From Desulfobacteraceae bacterium (lineage in GTDB: Bacteria; Desulfobacterota; Desulfobacteria; Desulfobacterales; Desulfobacteraceae): a stretch of DNA of 47,098 nt. Location of the stretch: assembly GCA_004796375.1 (NCBI GenBank), contig QZLA01000062.1, forward strand, positions 1 to 47,098. The letters are read 5' to 3'. The position numbers and the translations under genes are program-made. Shown in pieces: positions 1-10,030 of this stretch (positions within the stretch are counted from its first letter, which is position 1; every line of letters starts with the position of its first letter). Under the pieces are notes generated by a model. That model did no database searches and was not told the DNA's origin. It saw only the letters and a program-made list of their open reading frames with translations.

Positions 1-28
1 CCGGCTTCACTAGATTATTTTGCTTATC

Positions 29-1087
29 TTATTTATCCGGCGGCAGCATGCCGAGGTGCCTGTATGCACTCTGGGAGGCCCGCCTTCCGCTGGATGTCCT
101 TAAAACATATCCGATTTTCAGCAGAAACGGTTCCACCACATCAACAAGGGTGTCGGTCTCCTCCTGAAGTGTCGCGGATATCGCTTCGATTCCGACCGGT
201 CCGCCGCTGTAAAAATCAATAATGGTTTTTAAATAGTTCCGGTCAAGGACAGTTAATCCGGCAGCATCAATGCCTTCCAGGGTCAGGGCCGCCTCAACCA
301 CTGATCTTGAAATCCGGCCGTCGGATTTGACCATTGCATAATCCCTGACCCGCTTGAGCAGGCGATTTGCGATCCTTGGCGTCCCCCTTGATCGTTTGGC
401 CAGCTCCCATGCCCCTTCCTGATCCGTTGTAATATTCAACAGGTGTGCGGAACGCTTGATAACCGTGACCAGTTCCTCTTCAGTGTAAAAGTCCAGGGCC
501 CTGAAAATACCAAAACGGTCCCGCAGGGGAGAAGAAAGCATCCCCACGCGGGTGGTGGCCCCGATCAAAACGAACCGCTTGAGTTGATATCGGTGGCTTC
601 TTGCGTGCAGTCCCTTGTCAAAGATAAAATCTACGGCAAAATCCTCCATGGCCGGATAAAGGAACTCCTCAACCACCTTTGGAATCCGGTGAATCTCATC
701 GATAAACAGAATGTCCCCCTCCCCAAGATTGGTTAGAAGCCCGATCAGATCCCCTCCCTTCTCAAGCGTGGGGCCGGAGGTCACCGTCAACTCCTTTTCC
801 ATTTCATTGGCAATGATATGGGATATCGTGGTTTTACCTAATCCGGGCGGCCCGTGAAGGAGGACATGATCCAGGGATTCATTACGCAGTTTGGCTGCCT
901 GTATGGCAATTTTCAATGTTTCCACGCTATCGGTCTGGCCGACATATTCATCAAAACTTGGCGGCCGCAGGGAGATCAATTCAGGAGACAGATCCATACT
1001 GGCCTCCTTTCCCGATACCATGGCCCGGGACTGTGCAGAAAAGGAAGAGGACGTGTCAGAGGAGTAGGATAATATCTTGTCCGCCAT
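29..1087 (-). CDS. ruvB: Holliday junction branch-migration ATPase RuvB
   Basis: RuvB is the hexameric AAA+ motor that, with RuvA, drives branch migration of Holliday junctions during recombinational repair. The 352-residue protein has Walker A GPPGLGKT at residues 79-86, a Walker B with DEIH, the GATTR sensor segment and a C-terminal winged helix that reads through to the end, so it looks complete. It has about 30 residues before the conserved core, slightly longer than usual. The ATG follows the ruvA stop codon directly and a purine-rich GGGGGAAGG lies just upstream, which supports this start. It is the last gene of the ruvC-ruvA-ruvB block, itself downstream of the tol-pal genes. Identification is very secure. 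Confidence 0.97.
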   Translation of the reverse strand: MADKILSYSSDTSSSFSAQSRAMVSGKEASMDLSPELISLRPPSFDEYVGQTDSVETLKIAIQAAKLRNESLDHVLLHGPPGLGKTTISHIIANEMEKELTVTSGPTLEKGGDLIGLLTNLGEGDILFIDEIHRIPKVVEEFLYPAMEDFAVDFIFDKGLHARSHRYQLKRFVLIGATTRVGMLSSPLRDRFGIFRALDFYTEEELVTVIKRSAHLLNITTDQEGAWELAKRSRGTPRIANRLLKRVRDYAMVKSDGRISRSVVEAALTLEGIDAAGLTVLDRNYLKTIIDFYSGGPVGIEAISATLQEETDTLVDVVEPFLLKIGYVLRTSSGRRASQSAYRHLGMLPPDK

Positions 1088-1720
1088 TTAACCTTCCCCC
1101 TCCTGGAATATGGCATCAAACAATTTTTCCGGGGTGGAAATATCCAGCTCTGTCATTGCAGCCGATTCAATCATCTTTCTGGCTTGAGCCGGTGCATGCC
1201 CCAGTTGATCCACCAGAACATCAAGTACCTGGGAGAATACATCCCCCGGCACGGCCGTTTGATCGCCTGTTTCATCGGGTACCTGCTCACTCGGCTCGGA
1301 TACAAAGGCGCCCACTTTGCCATGGAGCTGGGCAATAATCTTTTCAGCACTGCGCTTACCAATACCGGGAAGACTGCTCAAAACCGCCACATTTTTATGT
1401 TCAATGGCCAAGGCGACTTCGTTGACCGGCCGGTCAAGCGCTTTGATCGCCTTTAAAGGCCCAATGGCATCGACGGTAATGAACTGCTGGAAAAACTCTT
1501 TGTCAGTAAGCGTGGTAAACCCGATAAGCACCGGCTTGGGCTGCCGCTCAGTCTGGTGGAAATAGATATACAGGCAGATATCATCCTGTTCACTGTACTC
1601 TCGGATAATGGTATCCAGAACAAAGGCATTGATCACCACTTCATACCCCACCGGTCCTGCCTGGAGGAGAATGCGGTCTGCTTCTGTATGTATAATTTTA
1701 CCTTCGAGATAGCCGATCAT
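1088..1720 (-). CDS. ruvA: Holliday junction DNA-binding protein RuvA
   Basis: RuvA binds four-way junctions as a tetramer and loads RuvB. The protein starts MIGYLEGKI, the standard RuvA N terminus (OB fold), followed by helix-hairpin-helix motifs including LPGIGKRSAEKI, an acidic/proline linker, and a small C-terminal RuvB-binding domain. I chose the ATG at 1720, which overlaps the ruvC stop as ATGA, over an in-frame codon 12 nt further upstream, because it gives the canonical start and a translational-coupling overlap; this makes 210 residues, normal for the family. The stop is immediately followed by the ruvB start codon. Confidence 0.96.
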   Translation of the reverse strand: MIGYLEGKIIHTEADRILLQAGPVGYEVVINAFVLDTIIREYSEQDDICLYIYFHQTERQPKPVLIGFTTLTDKEFFQQFITVDAIGPLKAIKALDRPVNEVALAIEHKNVAVLSSLPGIGKRSAEKIIAQLHGKVGAFVSEPSEQVPDETGDQTAVPGDVFSQVLDVLVDQLGHAPAQARKMIESAAMTELDISTPEKLFDAIFQEGEG

Positions 1721-2202
1721 AGTATCTTGCAATATCTGAAAAAACCTGCCAGGGCCAACCCGAGGGCATCCGATGCGTGAAACGGGCGAATCGCTTCCGG
1801 GTGGTTCAGGTAATTCCTGACCGCCCGCTCCATCTGGTGCTTATCCGCACTTCCGTTCCCGGACACAATCTTTTTAACTTCGCGAACCGGAATTTCCTCA
1901 ACATTCACCCCTGCCCTGTGGGCTGCTACCTGGATGACCCCCACAACTTTTCCAAGTATAATACCCGATCCTGGATATTTTTCAAGAGAGTAAATATCTT
2001 CCACTACAACCAGATCAGGTTTCTGGGTCTTGAAAAAGTCGGTGAGCTGGGAAAAAATATGGTTGAGACGGCAAGCGGTAGTGTCTTGGGCTGATGTGGA
2101 GATGGCGCCGAACGAATATGCGGATACTTTGAGATCCAGGCCGCTCACTACCCCGACACCGGTACCGGCAAGCCCCGGATCAATCCCGACCACCTTCTTC
2201 AT
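1717..2202 (-). CDS. ruvC: Holliday junction resolvase RuvC
   Basis: RuvC is the endonuclease that cuts Holliday junctions symmetrically in the RuvABC resolvasome. The N terminus shows the catalytic GIDPGLAGTG motif, the middle shows the acidic VVVEDIY strand, and the end shows HASDALGLAL carrying the last two acidic residues, so all four catalytic carboxylates appear present. I place the start at the ATG at 2202 (161 residues); an in-frame TTG two codons upstream is possible but less natural. The gene lies 11 bp downstream of cpoB and overlaps ruvA by four bases, so the whole tol-ruv stretch could be one transcript. Confidence 0.96.
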   Translation of the reverse strand: MKKVVGIDPGLAGTGVGVVSGLDLKVSAYSFGAISTSAQDTTACRLNHIFSQLTDFFKTQKPDLVVVEDIYSLEKYPGSGIILGKVVGVIQVAAHRAGVNVEEIPVREVKKIVSGNGSADKHQMERAVRNYLNHPEAIRPFHASDALGLALAGFFRYCKIL

Positions 2203-2213
2203 AAACAAACAGC

Positions 2214-3122
2214 TTAATTCAGGGTTTTGAGCTTTTCAGCCGCATATTTGGCTTCATTGGATTCAGGGCTCTTTTTAATCAGCTCCCTTAAAATCAGTCT
2301 GGCATTGGCCTTTTCACCCAGTTCGGCAAAAGCATATCCCTGTTTCAGGAGAGCCGCAGCGGTTTTATTGCTGTCGGGATACTGCTCCAGCACCTTCTGA
2401 TACTCAAGAATTGCCTTTTCATACCATTTGTCCATATAGTAGCTGTCAGCGATCCAGAACCGTGCGTTATCCGCATTGCCGGAATCCGGGAACCGATTGA
2501 TAAAATTTTCAAACTGGATTCGTGCATTTTCACGGTCACCGTCATCCAGCAGCTTTTTAGCGGCCGCATACAATTCTGCTTCAGTGGTATCCTGTTCAGG
2601 TGTTGCCGGGGTGGCTGAAGGATCTTCGGATGAGGGGGGGGCCTGGGTAGGTGGCCCGCCTGCGCTGGGTTCAAACCCCATATATTTTTCCAGAGCAGTC
2701 AGTTTTTCAAAATTCTTGGTAATGGCGTTGTCCAAACGTTCCAATGTTTTCTCAACGCTTTGCCGGTCCTGCTGCCCAGCCTGCTGTACATTGTAATTGG
2801 TTTCCTCTATGATTCCCTTCAGGCGCTGAACCTCAAGCCGCAATCCTTCGATGAGAGACATGGTTTCGGCATATTTCTCATGGATGGCGGTTTCGTTTCT
2901 ACCGACCCTGGGCTTGAGTTCGTCGACAATCTCAGATACCTGCCGGTTGATCTCTTCATCTCGTTTCTGCTTTTCCTTATTCTTTGATATCTGACGGTTG
3001 TTTTCCATTTCAAGTGAAGTGACCCGATTCTCCAGGATCTGAATCTGATCGGTAGATACACAGCCGGTCATAAACAGTGTACCCGCCAAAAAAAGACCGA
3101 AAAAAAGATGACAAGCTCTCAT
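2214..3122 (-). CDS. cpoB: Tol-Pal system protein CpoB/YbgF, TPR lipoprotein
   Basis: CpoB (YbgF) is a periplasmic partner of TolA that coordinates peptidoglycan synthesis with outer-membrane constriction. The 302-residue protein has a hydrophobic signal ending in a lipobox-like MTGC, so it is probably a lipoprotein, unlike the soluble E. coli protein. A predicted coiled coil follows (about residues 25-145), then a P/S/T-rich linker, then C-terminal TPR-type repeats with the AYDLY-like start (LYAAAKKLLDDGD), NADNARFWIADSYY and a final helix pair. GGAG lies seven bases before the ATG. It follows pal with a 142-bp gap that contains an inverted repeat. Confidence 0.9.
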   Translation of the reverse strand: MRACHLFFGLFLAGTLFMTGCVSTDQIQILENRVTSLEMENNRQISKNKEKQKRDEEINRQVSEIVDELKPRVGRNETAIHEKYAETMSLIEGLRLEVQRLKGIIEETNYNVQQAGQQDRQSVEKTLERLDNAITKNFEKLTALEKYMGFEPSAGGPPTQAPPSSEDPSATPATPEQDTTEAELYAAAKKLLDDGDRENARIQFENFINRFPDSGNADNARFWIADSYYMDKWYEKAILEYQKVLEQYPDSNKTAAALLKQGYAFAELGEKANARLILRELIKKSPESNEAKYAAEKLKTLN

Positions 3123-3200
3123 ATCAACGCTCCAAACAAATTACACACGGAACAACCCTAAAATTTAAACTGACACCATTACCTCAAAGCATACAAGATA

Positions 3201-3238
3201 CAGGCGCAGCACCTGCTTGAACACCAGATCTGCGCCTG
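3201..3238 (-). terminator. inverted repeat between pal and cpoB (possible attenuator)
   Basis: A perfect 9-bp inverted repeat, CAGGCGCAG paired with CTGCGCCTG across a 20-nt spacer, sits 26 bp downstream of the pal stop. On the minus strand it is followed by a T-rich but not uniform stretch (TATCTTGTATG), so it would be a weak terminator. It may instead stabilise the abundant pal message or lower expression of cpoB-ruvCAB. Confidence 0.35.
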
Positions 3239-3264
3239 CACCGGATTACTTTTACGGACCCGGT

Positions 3265-3858
3265 CTACTGGATCACAAAATGCGCCCGTCTGTTCTTTTT
3301 CCAGGCGGACTCGTTGGATGCGGTATCCAGGGGCCGTTCTTCGCCGTATGAAATGGTGCTTAAACGGGAGGAGGCAATACCCAGATTCACCAGGTAGTTT
3401 TTAGCTGCTTTTGCGCGAAGTTCACCCAGTGCCAGGTTGTACTCCGTGGTACCGCGTTCGTCACAATGTCCCTCAACACTGACATATTTGGTGGGATTTG
3501 CCTTCATCCAGGCGGCTTTGTCTTTTAAAACCATTTTTGCCATTGAGGACAGTTCGGCACTGTCATATTTGAAATGAATATCCTGATTGCCAAACCGTCT
3601 TTCTGCAGCAGCGGCCTTGGCTGCAGCAAGCTCGGCTTCACTGATACCCGCGTCAGAACCGCCACCGCTGGAGGATGTTCCTGAGCCTGAACCTGAACCT
3701 GAACCGGTTGTACCTGAACTGCCGGTTGTGCTGGTCGCCGGCTGATTTTCAACTGTTGTGGCTGGCGCAATCTGCTTTTTTTGGCATGAGACGGTCATGA
3801 AAAGTCCAGCTACCAGAAAAGCCATTACCAGGTGTATCATTACTCTTTTTTTCATCAC
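3265..3858 (-). CDS. pal: Peptidoglycan-associated lipoprotein Pal
   Basis: Pal is the outer-membrane lipoprotein that ties the outer membrane to peptidoglycan and binds TolB and TolA. The 197-residue protein has a short signal peptide ending in a cysteine (TVSC), a flexible glycine/serine/threonine linker (about residues 40-68), and an OmpA-like domain. The domain shows the peptidoglycan-binding signature [14 protein letters not shown] and the [13 protein letters not shown] helix. The linker is encoded by a short tandem hexanucleotide repeat (TGAACC-type on the plus strand, about 3681-3704). The gene is between tolB and cpoB, the standard place. Confidence 0.95.
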   Translation of the reverse strand: MMKKRVMIHLVMAFLVAGLFMTVSCQKKQIAPATTVENQPATSTTGSSGTTGSGSGSGSGTSSSGGGSDAGISEAELAAAKAAAAERRFGNQDIHFKYDSAELSSMAKMVLKDKAAWMKANPTKYVSVEGHCDERGTTEYNLALGELRAKAAKNYLVNLGIASSRLSTISYGEERPLDTASNESAWKKNRRAHFVIQ

Positions 3859-3891
3859 TCCTCCTTGTTCGGTTAATTTAACTTATATTGA

Positions 3892-5262
3892 CTATTTCTT
3901 TCGTATTCCAACGGACCAGTCCGGGTCTGTCTGTTTACCCGGAAGGTCTAAAATCTGTCTTTGATACGCGCCGCCTGCTGTCATGACGAACAGTCTGGAT
4001 CTCCCGCCCTGCCGTGTGGATGAAAAAACGATCATACTGCCATCGGCAGACCATGCCGGATCCTCGTTATCCCCCTGTCCGGATGTCAGCTTGATAGGAG
4101 CGCCCCCCTCAAGGTCAATGGAATAGATGTCGATCTCATTATCGACAACCCCCACGTATGCTACTCTATCCCCATCCGGTGACCATGCCGGTGAGGTGTT
4201 GTACTTCCCTTCAAATGTGAGACGACTGACCCTGTCAGTCCGTAAATCCTTGATATATATCTGGGGGACACCCGCCCGCTTTGACACAAACGCCAGCTTA
4301 TTCCCATCCGGGGAAAAGCAGGGGGAGACATCGATGCCCCAGCTTTTAGTTACCCTTTTAATAATTTCTCCCTTCCCGGTCAACAAATAAATTTCCTGGT
4401 CTCCAGAAAAACTCAGTGCTGCGGCAAGCTTGAACTGGTTGGGCATCCAGTCCGGAGAGATGTTCATTCCCTTGAAATTGACAATGGCACCGCGGTTCTC
4501 TTCAATATTCTTGATATAGATATCCGGTTTCCCCCTGGCATAGGAAGAATAGGCCAGCCACTTGCGGTCAGATGACCACGTGGGAGAAAGCGTAATGCTT
4601 TTATGATCCGTGATCTGCCTGGGATTGGAACCGTCAAAATCACAGACAAAGACCTCCTTATTGTTCTTTACCGTCGATACAAATGCGATCTGGCTGTCAA
4701 AAACCCCCCACTTTCCGGTCAGGAAAAAGGAGACCTCACTGCAGAATTTATGGACCATCTTTCGGATCTGAAGTTTGGGGCCGGAATAGACTTTACCCAC
4801 CACCAGTTTTCCCTTAAACGCATCAAACATCCGCAGTTCCAGCTTGACATCGCCGTTGCGGGCCGTTACCCCTCCGGTGATGATGAATTCCGCACCGATC
4901 CCGGTCCAGTCTCTGAAATTGATATCCCTCAGGGTAATACCGGTCTGGGCCGGATTCACCAGAAAGGCCGCCGGATTCATGATCTGGATGTACCCGGTAA
5001 AATCAAGGGCGCGCCCCATGATTTCATTGGCGATCAAGGCGCTGTCCCTCTCAGTCTCCAAACCATTCATCGACTTGAATTCAGTAATGGCAAAAGGAAT
5101 TTTTGAAATATAGGGGTTGTTGATATTGATATAGGTGTAGGTCTGTTGCGCCGTTGCAGCAGGCACTCCCGTAGCCATGGCCCAGAGTACCGTGAGCAGG
5201 ATCATCTTAAACCGGCACCAGGCGAGGCTTGTCTTTAAATTCGGTATATTTTGGCTCATCAT
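3892..5262 (-). CDS. tolB: Tol-Pal system beta-propeller protein TolB
   Basis: TolB is the periplasmic propeller that shuttles between Pal and TolA. The 456-residue protein has a signal peptide ending near ATAQQ, an N-terminal domain beginning YINI that carries the ISKIPFAI strand, and a six-bladed propeller with repeated SPDG/WSPDG blade motifs such as SPTWSSD, FSPDGNKLAF and AWSPDGDRVAY. The double ATG start lies three bases after the tolA stop, so coupling is likely. Length and architecture match the family. Confidence 0.95.
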   Translation of the reverse strand: MMSQNIPNLKTSLAWCRFKMILLTVLWAMATGVPAATAQQTYTYININNPYISKIPFAITEFKSMNGLETERDSALIANEIMGRALDFTGYIQIMNPAAFLVNPAQTGITLRDINFRDWTGIGAEFIITGGVTARNGDVKLELRMFDAFKGKLVVGKVYSGPKLQIRKMVHKFCSEVSFFLTGKWGVFDSQIAFVSTVKNNKEVFVCDFDGSNPRQITDHKSITLSPTWSSDRKWLAYSSYARGKPDIYIKNIEENRGAIVNFKGMNISPDWMPNQFKLAAALSFSGDQEIYLLTGKGEIIKRVTKSWGIDVSPCFSPDGNKLAFVSKRAGVPQIYIKDLRTDRVSRLTFEGKYNTSPAWSPDGDRVAYVGVVDNEIDIYSIDLEGGAPIKLTSGQGDNEDPAWSADGSMIVFSSTRQGGRSRLFVMTAGGAYQRQILDLPGKQTDPDWSVGIRKK

Positions 5263-5265
5263 AGG

Positions 5266-6186
5266 TTATTTCAATCCTTTGGGAGTAAATATAAGGCCCA
5301 CCGTGTATGTTGAGTACCCCTTGGGCAGTTCAGGCAAAGGTAGTGCCTTCCTGATGGCTTTCTCTGCTGATTCATCCAGGTAATTATTCCCTGACCGGGT
5401 TTCAAAAAATATATCCCTGAGCTGACCGCTTTTCAGCACGGTGATCAGGATTCTGACCTCAAGGGTTTTCTCCATGTTAGCCAGTCGCTCGTTAAATGCC
5501 CAGTTCTGGTTGATGGCAGAAGCCAGGACCATATTATACAGATCAATGGGTTTATAATTCTTCTTCCCTGATCCCGATACCGTGCCCCCACCCTCTTTGT
5601 CTTTGGCCCTGGCCTGTTTCTGCTTGTTCTGCTCCTTGACCATCTGTTCCAGCCTGCTCAACGCCTGGGTGAGCTGGTTACTTGTATCCTCGGCCGCCTG
5701 CTTTGGAGTTTCCTTGTTTTCCACCACCTTTTCAGGTTTTTTCTTGTCCGCCTTTTTAGCCTCTTCCTGTTTGGATTTGATGAGCTCCTTCAAATTCTTA
5801 GGCTTGGTCTTCAGGCTGATATCCGGCTTTTTAACCACCATCTTTTTGGGCGGTGCTTTTTTGGGGACATCCTCGGGTGTGACCACCTCCTTGGACAGGT
5901 CCTTGTTGGGGTCCACCACCTTTTCCTCGATCATTTCTTCCACTGCTTTGGCCGGTTCATCCGGTCCGGACAAATCTTCGAATACCGGTTCCGGCGCAAA
6001 GGAGATCAGATCCACCTGGATCACCGGCGGCAAAGGTTTTGTAAAATGGAGATTCTGAAGAAACAGCATGGCCAGAAGGAAAAACACATGGGCCAGGATA
6101 GACAGCCCGATAAAGGTGAATCCCATCTGATCGTTTTCATCATGCTCCATCACGGCCACATGGTCTTGTCTTTTGAAAAGTGCCAC
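5266..6186 (-). CDS. tolA: TolA-like energy-transducing protein (TonB C-terminal domain)
   Basis: TolA links the TolQR motor in the inner membrane to TolB-Pal. The 306-residue protein has one membrane anchor at about residues 22-44, then a long lysine/proline/glutamate-rich stretch (about 60-190, with K-P and E-A-K-K runs) that should span the periplasm. It ends in a TonB/TolA C-terminal fold (YNMVLASAINQNW onward). It is annotated TolA rather than TonB from its place between tolR and tolB; by sequence alone the C-terminal domain is equally TonB-like. The gap to tolR is 18 bp. Confidence 0.85.
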   Translation of the reverse strand: MALFKRQDHVAVMEHDENDQMGFTFIGLSILAHVFFLLAMLFLQNLHFTKPLPPVIQVDLISFAPEPVFEDLSGPDEPAKAVEEMIEEKVVDPNKDLSKEVVTPEDVPKKAPPKKMVVKKPDISLKTKPKNLKELIKSKQEEAKKADKKKPEKVVENKETPKQAAEDTSNQLTQALSRLEQMVKEQNKQKQARAKDKEGGGTVSGSGKKNYKPIDLYNMVLASAINQNWAFNERLANMEKTLEVRILITVLKSGQLRDIFFETRSGNNYLDESAEKAIRKALPLPELPKGYSTYTVGLIFTPKGLK

Positions 6187-6204
6187 TGGATTGATACCGA
6201 TCTG

Positions 6205-6624
6205 TTAGGATTCCTCTTTTTCATCGTCGGGCAATGTGATCATCCCCAGACTGTCCACACCAGCCTGCTTGATCTTTGAAATCACATTGACAACGATACC
6301 ATAAGGGACTTTTTTGTCTGCCCGAAGATATACATTCTTATTTTCAAAATGCTCCAGTATGGCTCTGAGTTTGGGAGTCAGGCCGGCCACCTTGACCGGC
6401 TGTTCATTGATGAACACCTTGCCGTCGATATCCACGGAAACAATGAGCTGCTCCTCATTCGATTTGAGGGCCTTGGCCGTTGCCTTGGGCAGATCCACAT
6501 TCACGCCCTGCACCATCATGGGTGCAGTGACCATGAAAATAATCAGCAATACGAGCATGACATCCACAAACGGGGTCACATTGATGTCAGACATGAACTG
6601 GTCGCTACCGGTACCAAACTGCAT
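6205..6624 (-). CDS. tolR: TolR/ExbD-family proton-channel subunit
   Basis: TolR forms the TolQR proton channel that energises TolA. The 139-residue protein has a cytoplasmic start, the family motif INVTPFVDVMLVLL with the essential membrane aspartate (D21), one transmembrane helix, and a periplasmic ExbD domain ending with the IKQAGVDSLGMIT segment. Its ATG overlaps the tolQ stop as TAATG, and the tolQ 3' end supplies the AAGGAGGAA ribosome-binding site, which points to translational coupling. Confidence 0.94.
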   Translation of the reverse strand: MQFGTGSDQFMSDINVTPFVDVMLVLLIIFMVTAPMMVQGVNVDLPKATAKALKSNEEQLIVSVDIDGKVFINEQPVKVAGLTPKLRAILEHFENKNVYLRADKKVPYGIVVNVISKIKQAGVDSLGMITLPDDEKEES

Positions 6625-7355
6625 TATTCCTCCTTGGCTGGCGCTACGGGAGCCGCCGGTTTAAGGCTGTCTCTTTCTATGATATTGAGCAGATCGGCGG
6701 CAAAACTCTGGAGTTCCGAGTCCATGATCTTGATTCGATCAACAAAATAGTTGTAGGCAATTACAGAGGGGATGGCTACGGCCAGGCCGGCGGCCGTGGC
6801 CACCAGTGCCTCTGAGATACCCGGGGCCACAACAGCCAGGCTTGCGGAACCGGACAGGCCGATGCCCTGGAAGGTGTTCATGATACCCCATACGGTCCCG
6901 AACAGCCCGATAAAAGGTGCGGTATTTCCCGCAGTAGCCAGAAACGGCACCAGCTGACTGATCCGCCGGATCTCCACATTGATGGCACGGTTGATGGTGC
7001 GCTGGACATTACCCATGATCTGGATATAGGACAAGCGCCCTTTGGACAGGGTCTGTTTATCCTTATCCTTGGCATTTGAACGCGCCATCTCCATATAGGT
7101 GGTCATAAAAACCCGGGAAACCGGGCTGGGTTTAAGGGCTTTGGCCTTGGTGAATGCATCGGCCAGATTCCTGCACTGCCAGAACAGGTCGGTAAAATCC
7201 GCCGATTCTTTATATGCTTTGCGAATATATCTATATTTGATAAAGATAATTGCCCAGGATGTGATGGAAAAGAAGAGAAGCAGGAGCAGCACAAATTTGA
7301 CAACAGGTCCTGCACCACTCAGCATATAAAACAAACCAACCGTCTCAGTGATCAT
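6624..7355 (-). CDS. tolQ: TolQ/ExbB-family proton-channel subunit
   Basis: TolQ is the three-helix inner-membrane subunit of the TolQRA motor. The 243-residue protein has an N-terminal transmembrane helix (about 15-38), a cytoplasmic loop, and the MotA/TolQ/ExbB domain with TAPFIGLFGTVWGIM and the ALVATAAGLAVAIPSVIAYN helix. GGAG precedes the ATG. It is the first gene of the tol cluster; ybgC, often found upstream, is absent here. The 175 bp upstream separate it from groEL and contain the groEL terminator, so a tol promoter should lie in this gap. Confidence 0.94.
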   Translation of the reverse strand: MITETVGLFYMLSGAGPVVKFVLLLLLFFSITSWAIIFIKYRYIRKAYKESADFTDLFWQCRNLADAFTKAKALKPSPVSRVFMTTYMEMARSNAKDKDKQTLSKGRLSYIQIMGNVQRTINRAINVEIRRISQLVPFLATAGNTAPFIGLFGTVWGIMNTFQGIGLSGSASLAVVAPGISEALVATAAGLAVAIPSVIAYNYFVDRIKIMDSELQSFAADLLNIIERDSLKPAAPVAPAKEE

Positions 7356-7456
7356 ATTTTCTCCAGATTTAATATTCTTCTCGAACTGTTTTTACTTAAA
7401 ACTCAATAAAACTAAGTATATGAGCCCGTGCCCCATGTCAAGTTCTTATTCAAATA

Positions 7457-7492
7457 ATAAAGCCTTTGCACGCTGGCGCGCAAAGGCTTTAT
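7457..7492 (-). terminator. Rho-independent terminator after groEL
   Basis: A perfect 13-bp inverted repeat (7457-7469 with 7480-7492, loop of 10 nt) lies 39 bp downstream of the groEL stop. On the minus strand the stem AAAGGCTTTAT runs into TATTTG, giving a short U-rich tail. It should end the groESL transcript before tolQ. Confidence 0.75.
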
Positions 7493-7530
7493 ACTATCCT
7501 TGGACTAGAACTTTGTTAATGCGGGATATC

Positions 7531-9183
<1,653 letters not shown>

Positions 9184-9238
9184 TCACATTCTCCATTTAT
9201 ATCAATAATTATTTGGTCGTTTATTCAAATGCGTTTGG

Positions 9239-9526
9239 TTACTCGATAACCCCAAGAACGTCATCCTGGCGTAAAATCAGGTATTCAACACCATCAACTT
9301 TCACATCAGTGCCGCCGTATTTGCTGAAAAGCACAGTATCGCCCACTTTTACATCCATGGGAAGCAGTTTTCCGTCTTCACCGACACGACCGTTACCCGT
9401 GGCAACGACTTTGCCCTGTGCAGGTTTTTCCTTTGCGGTATCAGGGATAATAATCCCGCCTTTGGTTTTTTCATCCTCATCAACACGTTCAACCAGAATA
9501 CGGTCCTGTAATGGTCTAAAACTCAT
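9239..9526 (-). CDS. groES: Co-chaperonin GroES (Hsp10)
   Basis: GroES is the heptameric lid of GroEL. The 95-residue protein starts [15 protein letters not shown] and carries the mobile-loop region around [19 protein letters not shown], with the C-terminal [12 protein letters not shown] strand, all standard. AAAGGAGAAG lies upstream of the ATG. It is first in the groES-groEL operon. Confidence 0.98.
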   Translation of the reverse strand: MSFRPLQDRILVERVDEDEKTKGGIIIPDTAKEKPAQGKVVATGNGRVGEDGKLLPMDVKVGDTVLFSKYGGTDVKVDGVEYLILRQDDVLGVIE

Positions 9527-9565
9527 GGTTCACTTCTCCTTTTTGTTAACTTACATCTAGCTGTG

Positions 9566-9594
9566 TTTGTATTTACTTTACGTATTGTGTTCAA
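9566..9594 (-). promoter_or_regulatory. putative sigma70-type promoter of groESL
   Basis: On the minus strand TTGAAC (9594-9589) and TACAAA (9571-9566) are separated by 17 bp, ending 39 bp before the groES ATG. I see no TTAGCACTC-N9-GAGTGCTAA CIRCE operator in the 113-bp gap, so HrcA control is not supported by this sequence; a heat-shock sigma factor promoter was not convincing either. Confidence 0.4.
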
Positions 9595-9639
9595 CTTCCG
9601 TTAAACCGCCTGGCCATATGGATTCGAATGATCCGGTGC

Positions 9640-9915
9640 CTATGATTCCTGGGTTGAAGCGGAAGTTTTTTTCGAGTCTGTACTTTTTGAGTTCGTACTG
9701 GCTGGAGAGGTGGATTTACCGGATGATTTGGAATCACCTTTGCCGTAGTCCGTGACATACCACCCAGAGCCCTTTAAATGAAACGTACTATGGGAAATCA
9801 GTTTGCTAAGTCTGCCCTTGCATTGATCACATACTTCAAGAGGGGGATCAGAAATTTTTTGAAATGCCTCCTGAATTTGACCACACTGGCCACATTCATA
9901 TTCATAAACCGGCAT
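9640..9915 (-). CDS. FmdB-family zinc-ribbon protein
   Basis: A 91-residue protein of the FmdB/CxxC_CxxC_SSSS regulatory-like family. It starts MPVYEYECGQCG and has two CxxC pairs (C8/C11 and C29/C32) forming a probable zinc ribbon, followed by HSTFHLKGSGWY, a typical family segment. The last 30 residues are low-complexity serine, threonine and lysine. The function of the family is not established; a role in transcription or formamide/acetamidase regulation was inferred from old homology only. It has its own promoter candidate and is transcribed toward groESL. Confidence 0.85.
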   Translation of the reverse strand: MPVYEYECGQCGQIQEAFQKISDPPLEVCDQCKGRLSKLISHSTFHLKGSGWYVTDYGKGDSKSSGKSTSPASTNSKSTDSKKTSASTQES

Positions 9916-9962
9916 GTTGCACTCTCTCCATTCTTTAGTGGGTCCTCATTAAAATCAAAGAT

Positions 9963-9990
9963 AAAATAGTCAGTCTTTTTTTCTTGTCAA
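9963..9990 (-). promoter_or_regulatory. putative promoter of the FmdB-family gene
   Basis: Minus-strand TTGACA (9990-9985) and TATTTT (9968-9963) are separated by 16 bp, 47 bp before the ATG. The perfect -35 box and TATTTT -10 resemble the tRNA-Ser promoter in this window. Confidence 0.45.
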
Positions 9991-10030
9991 GACAGGTGAT
10001 ATTGAAAATTTTGAACGCTGAAACCCTTGT

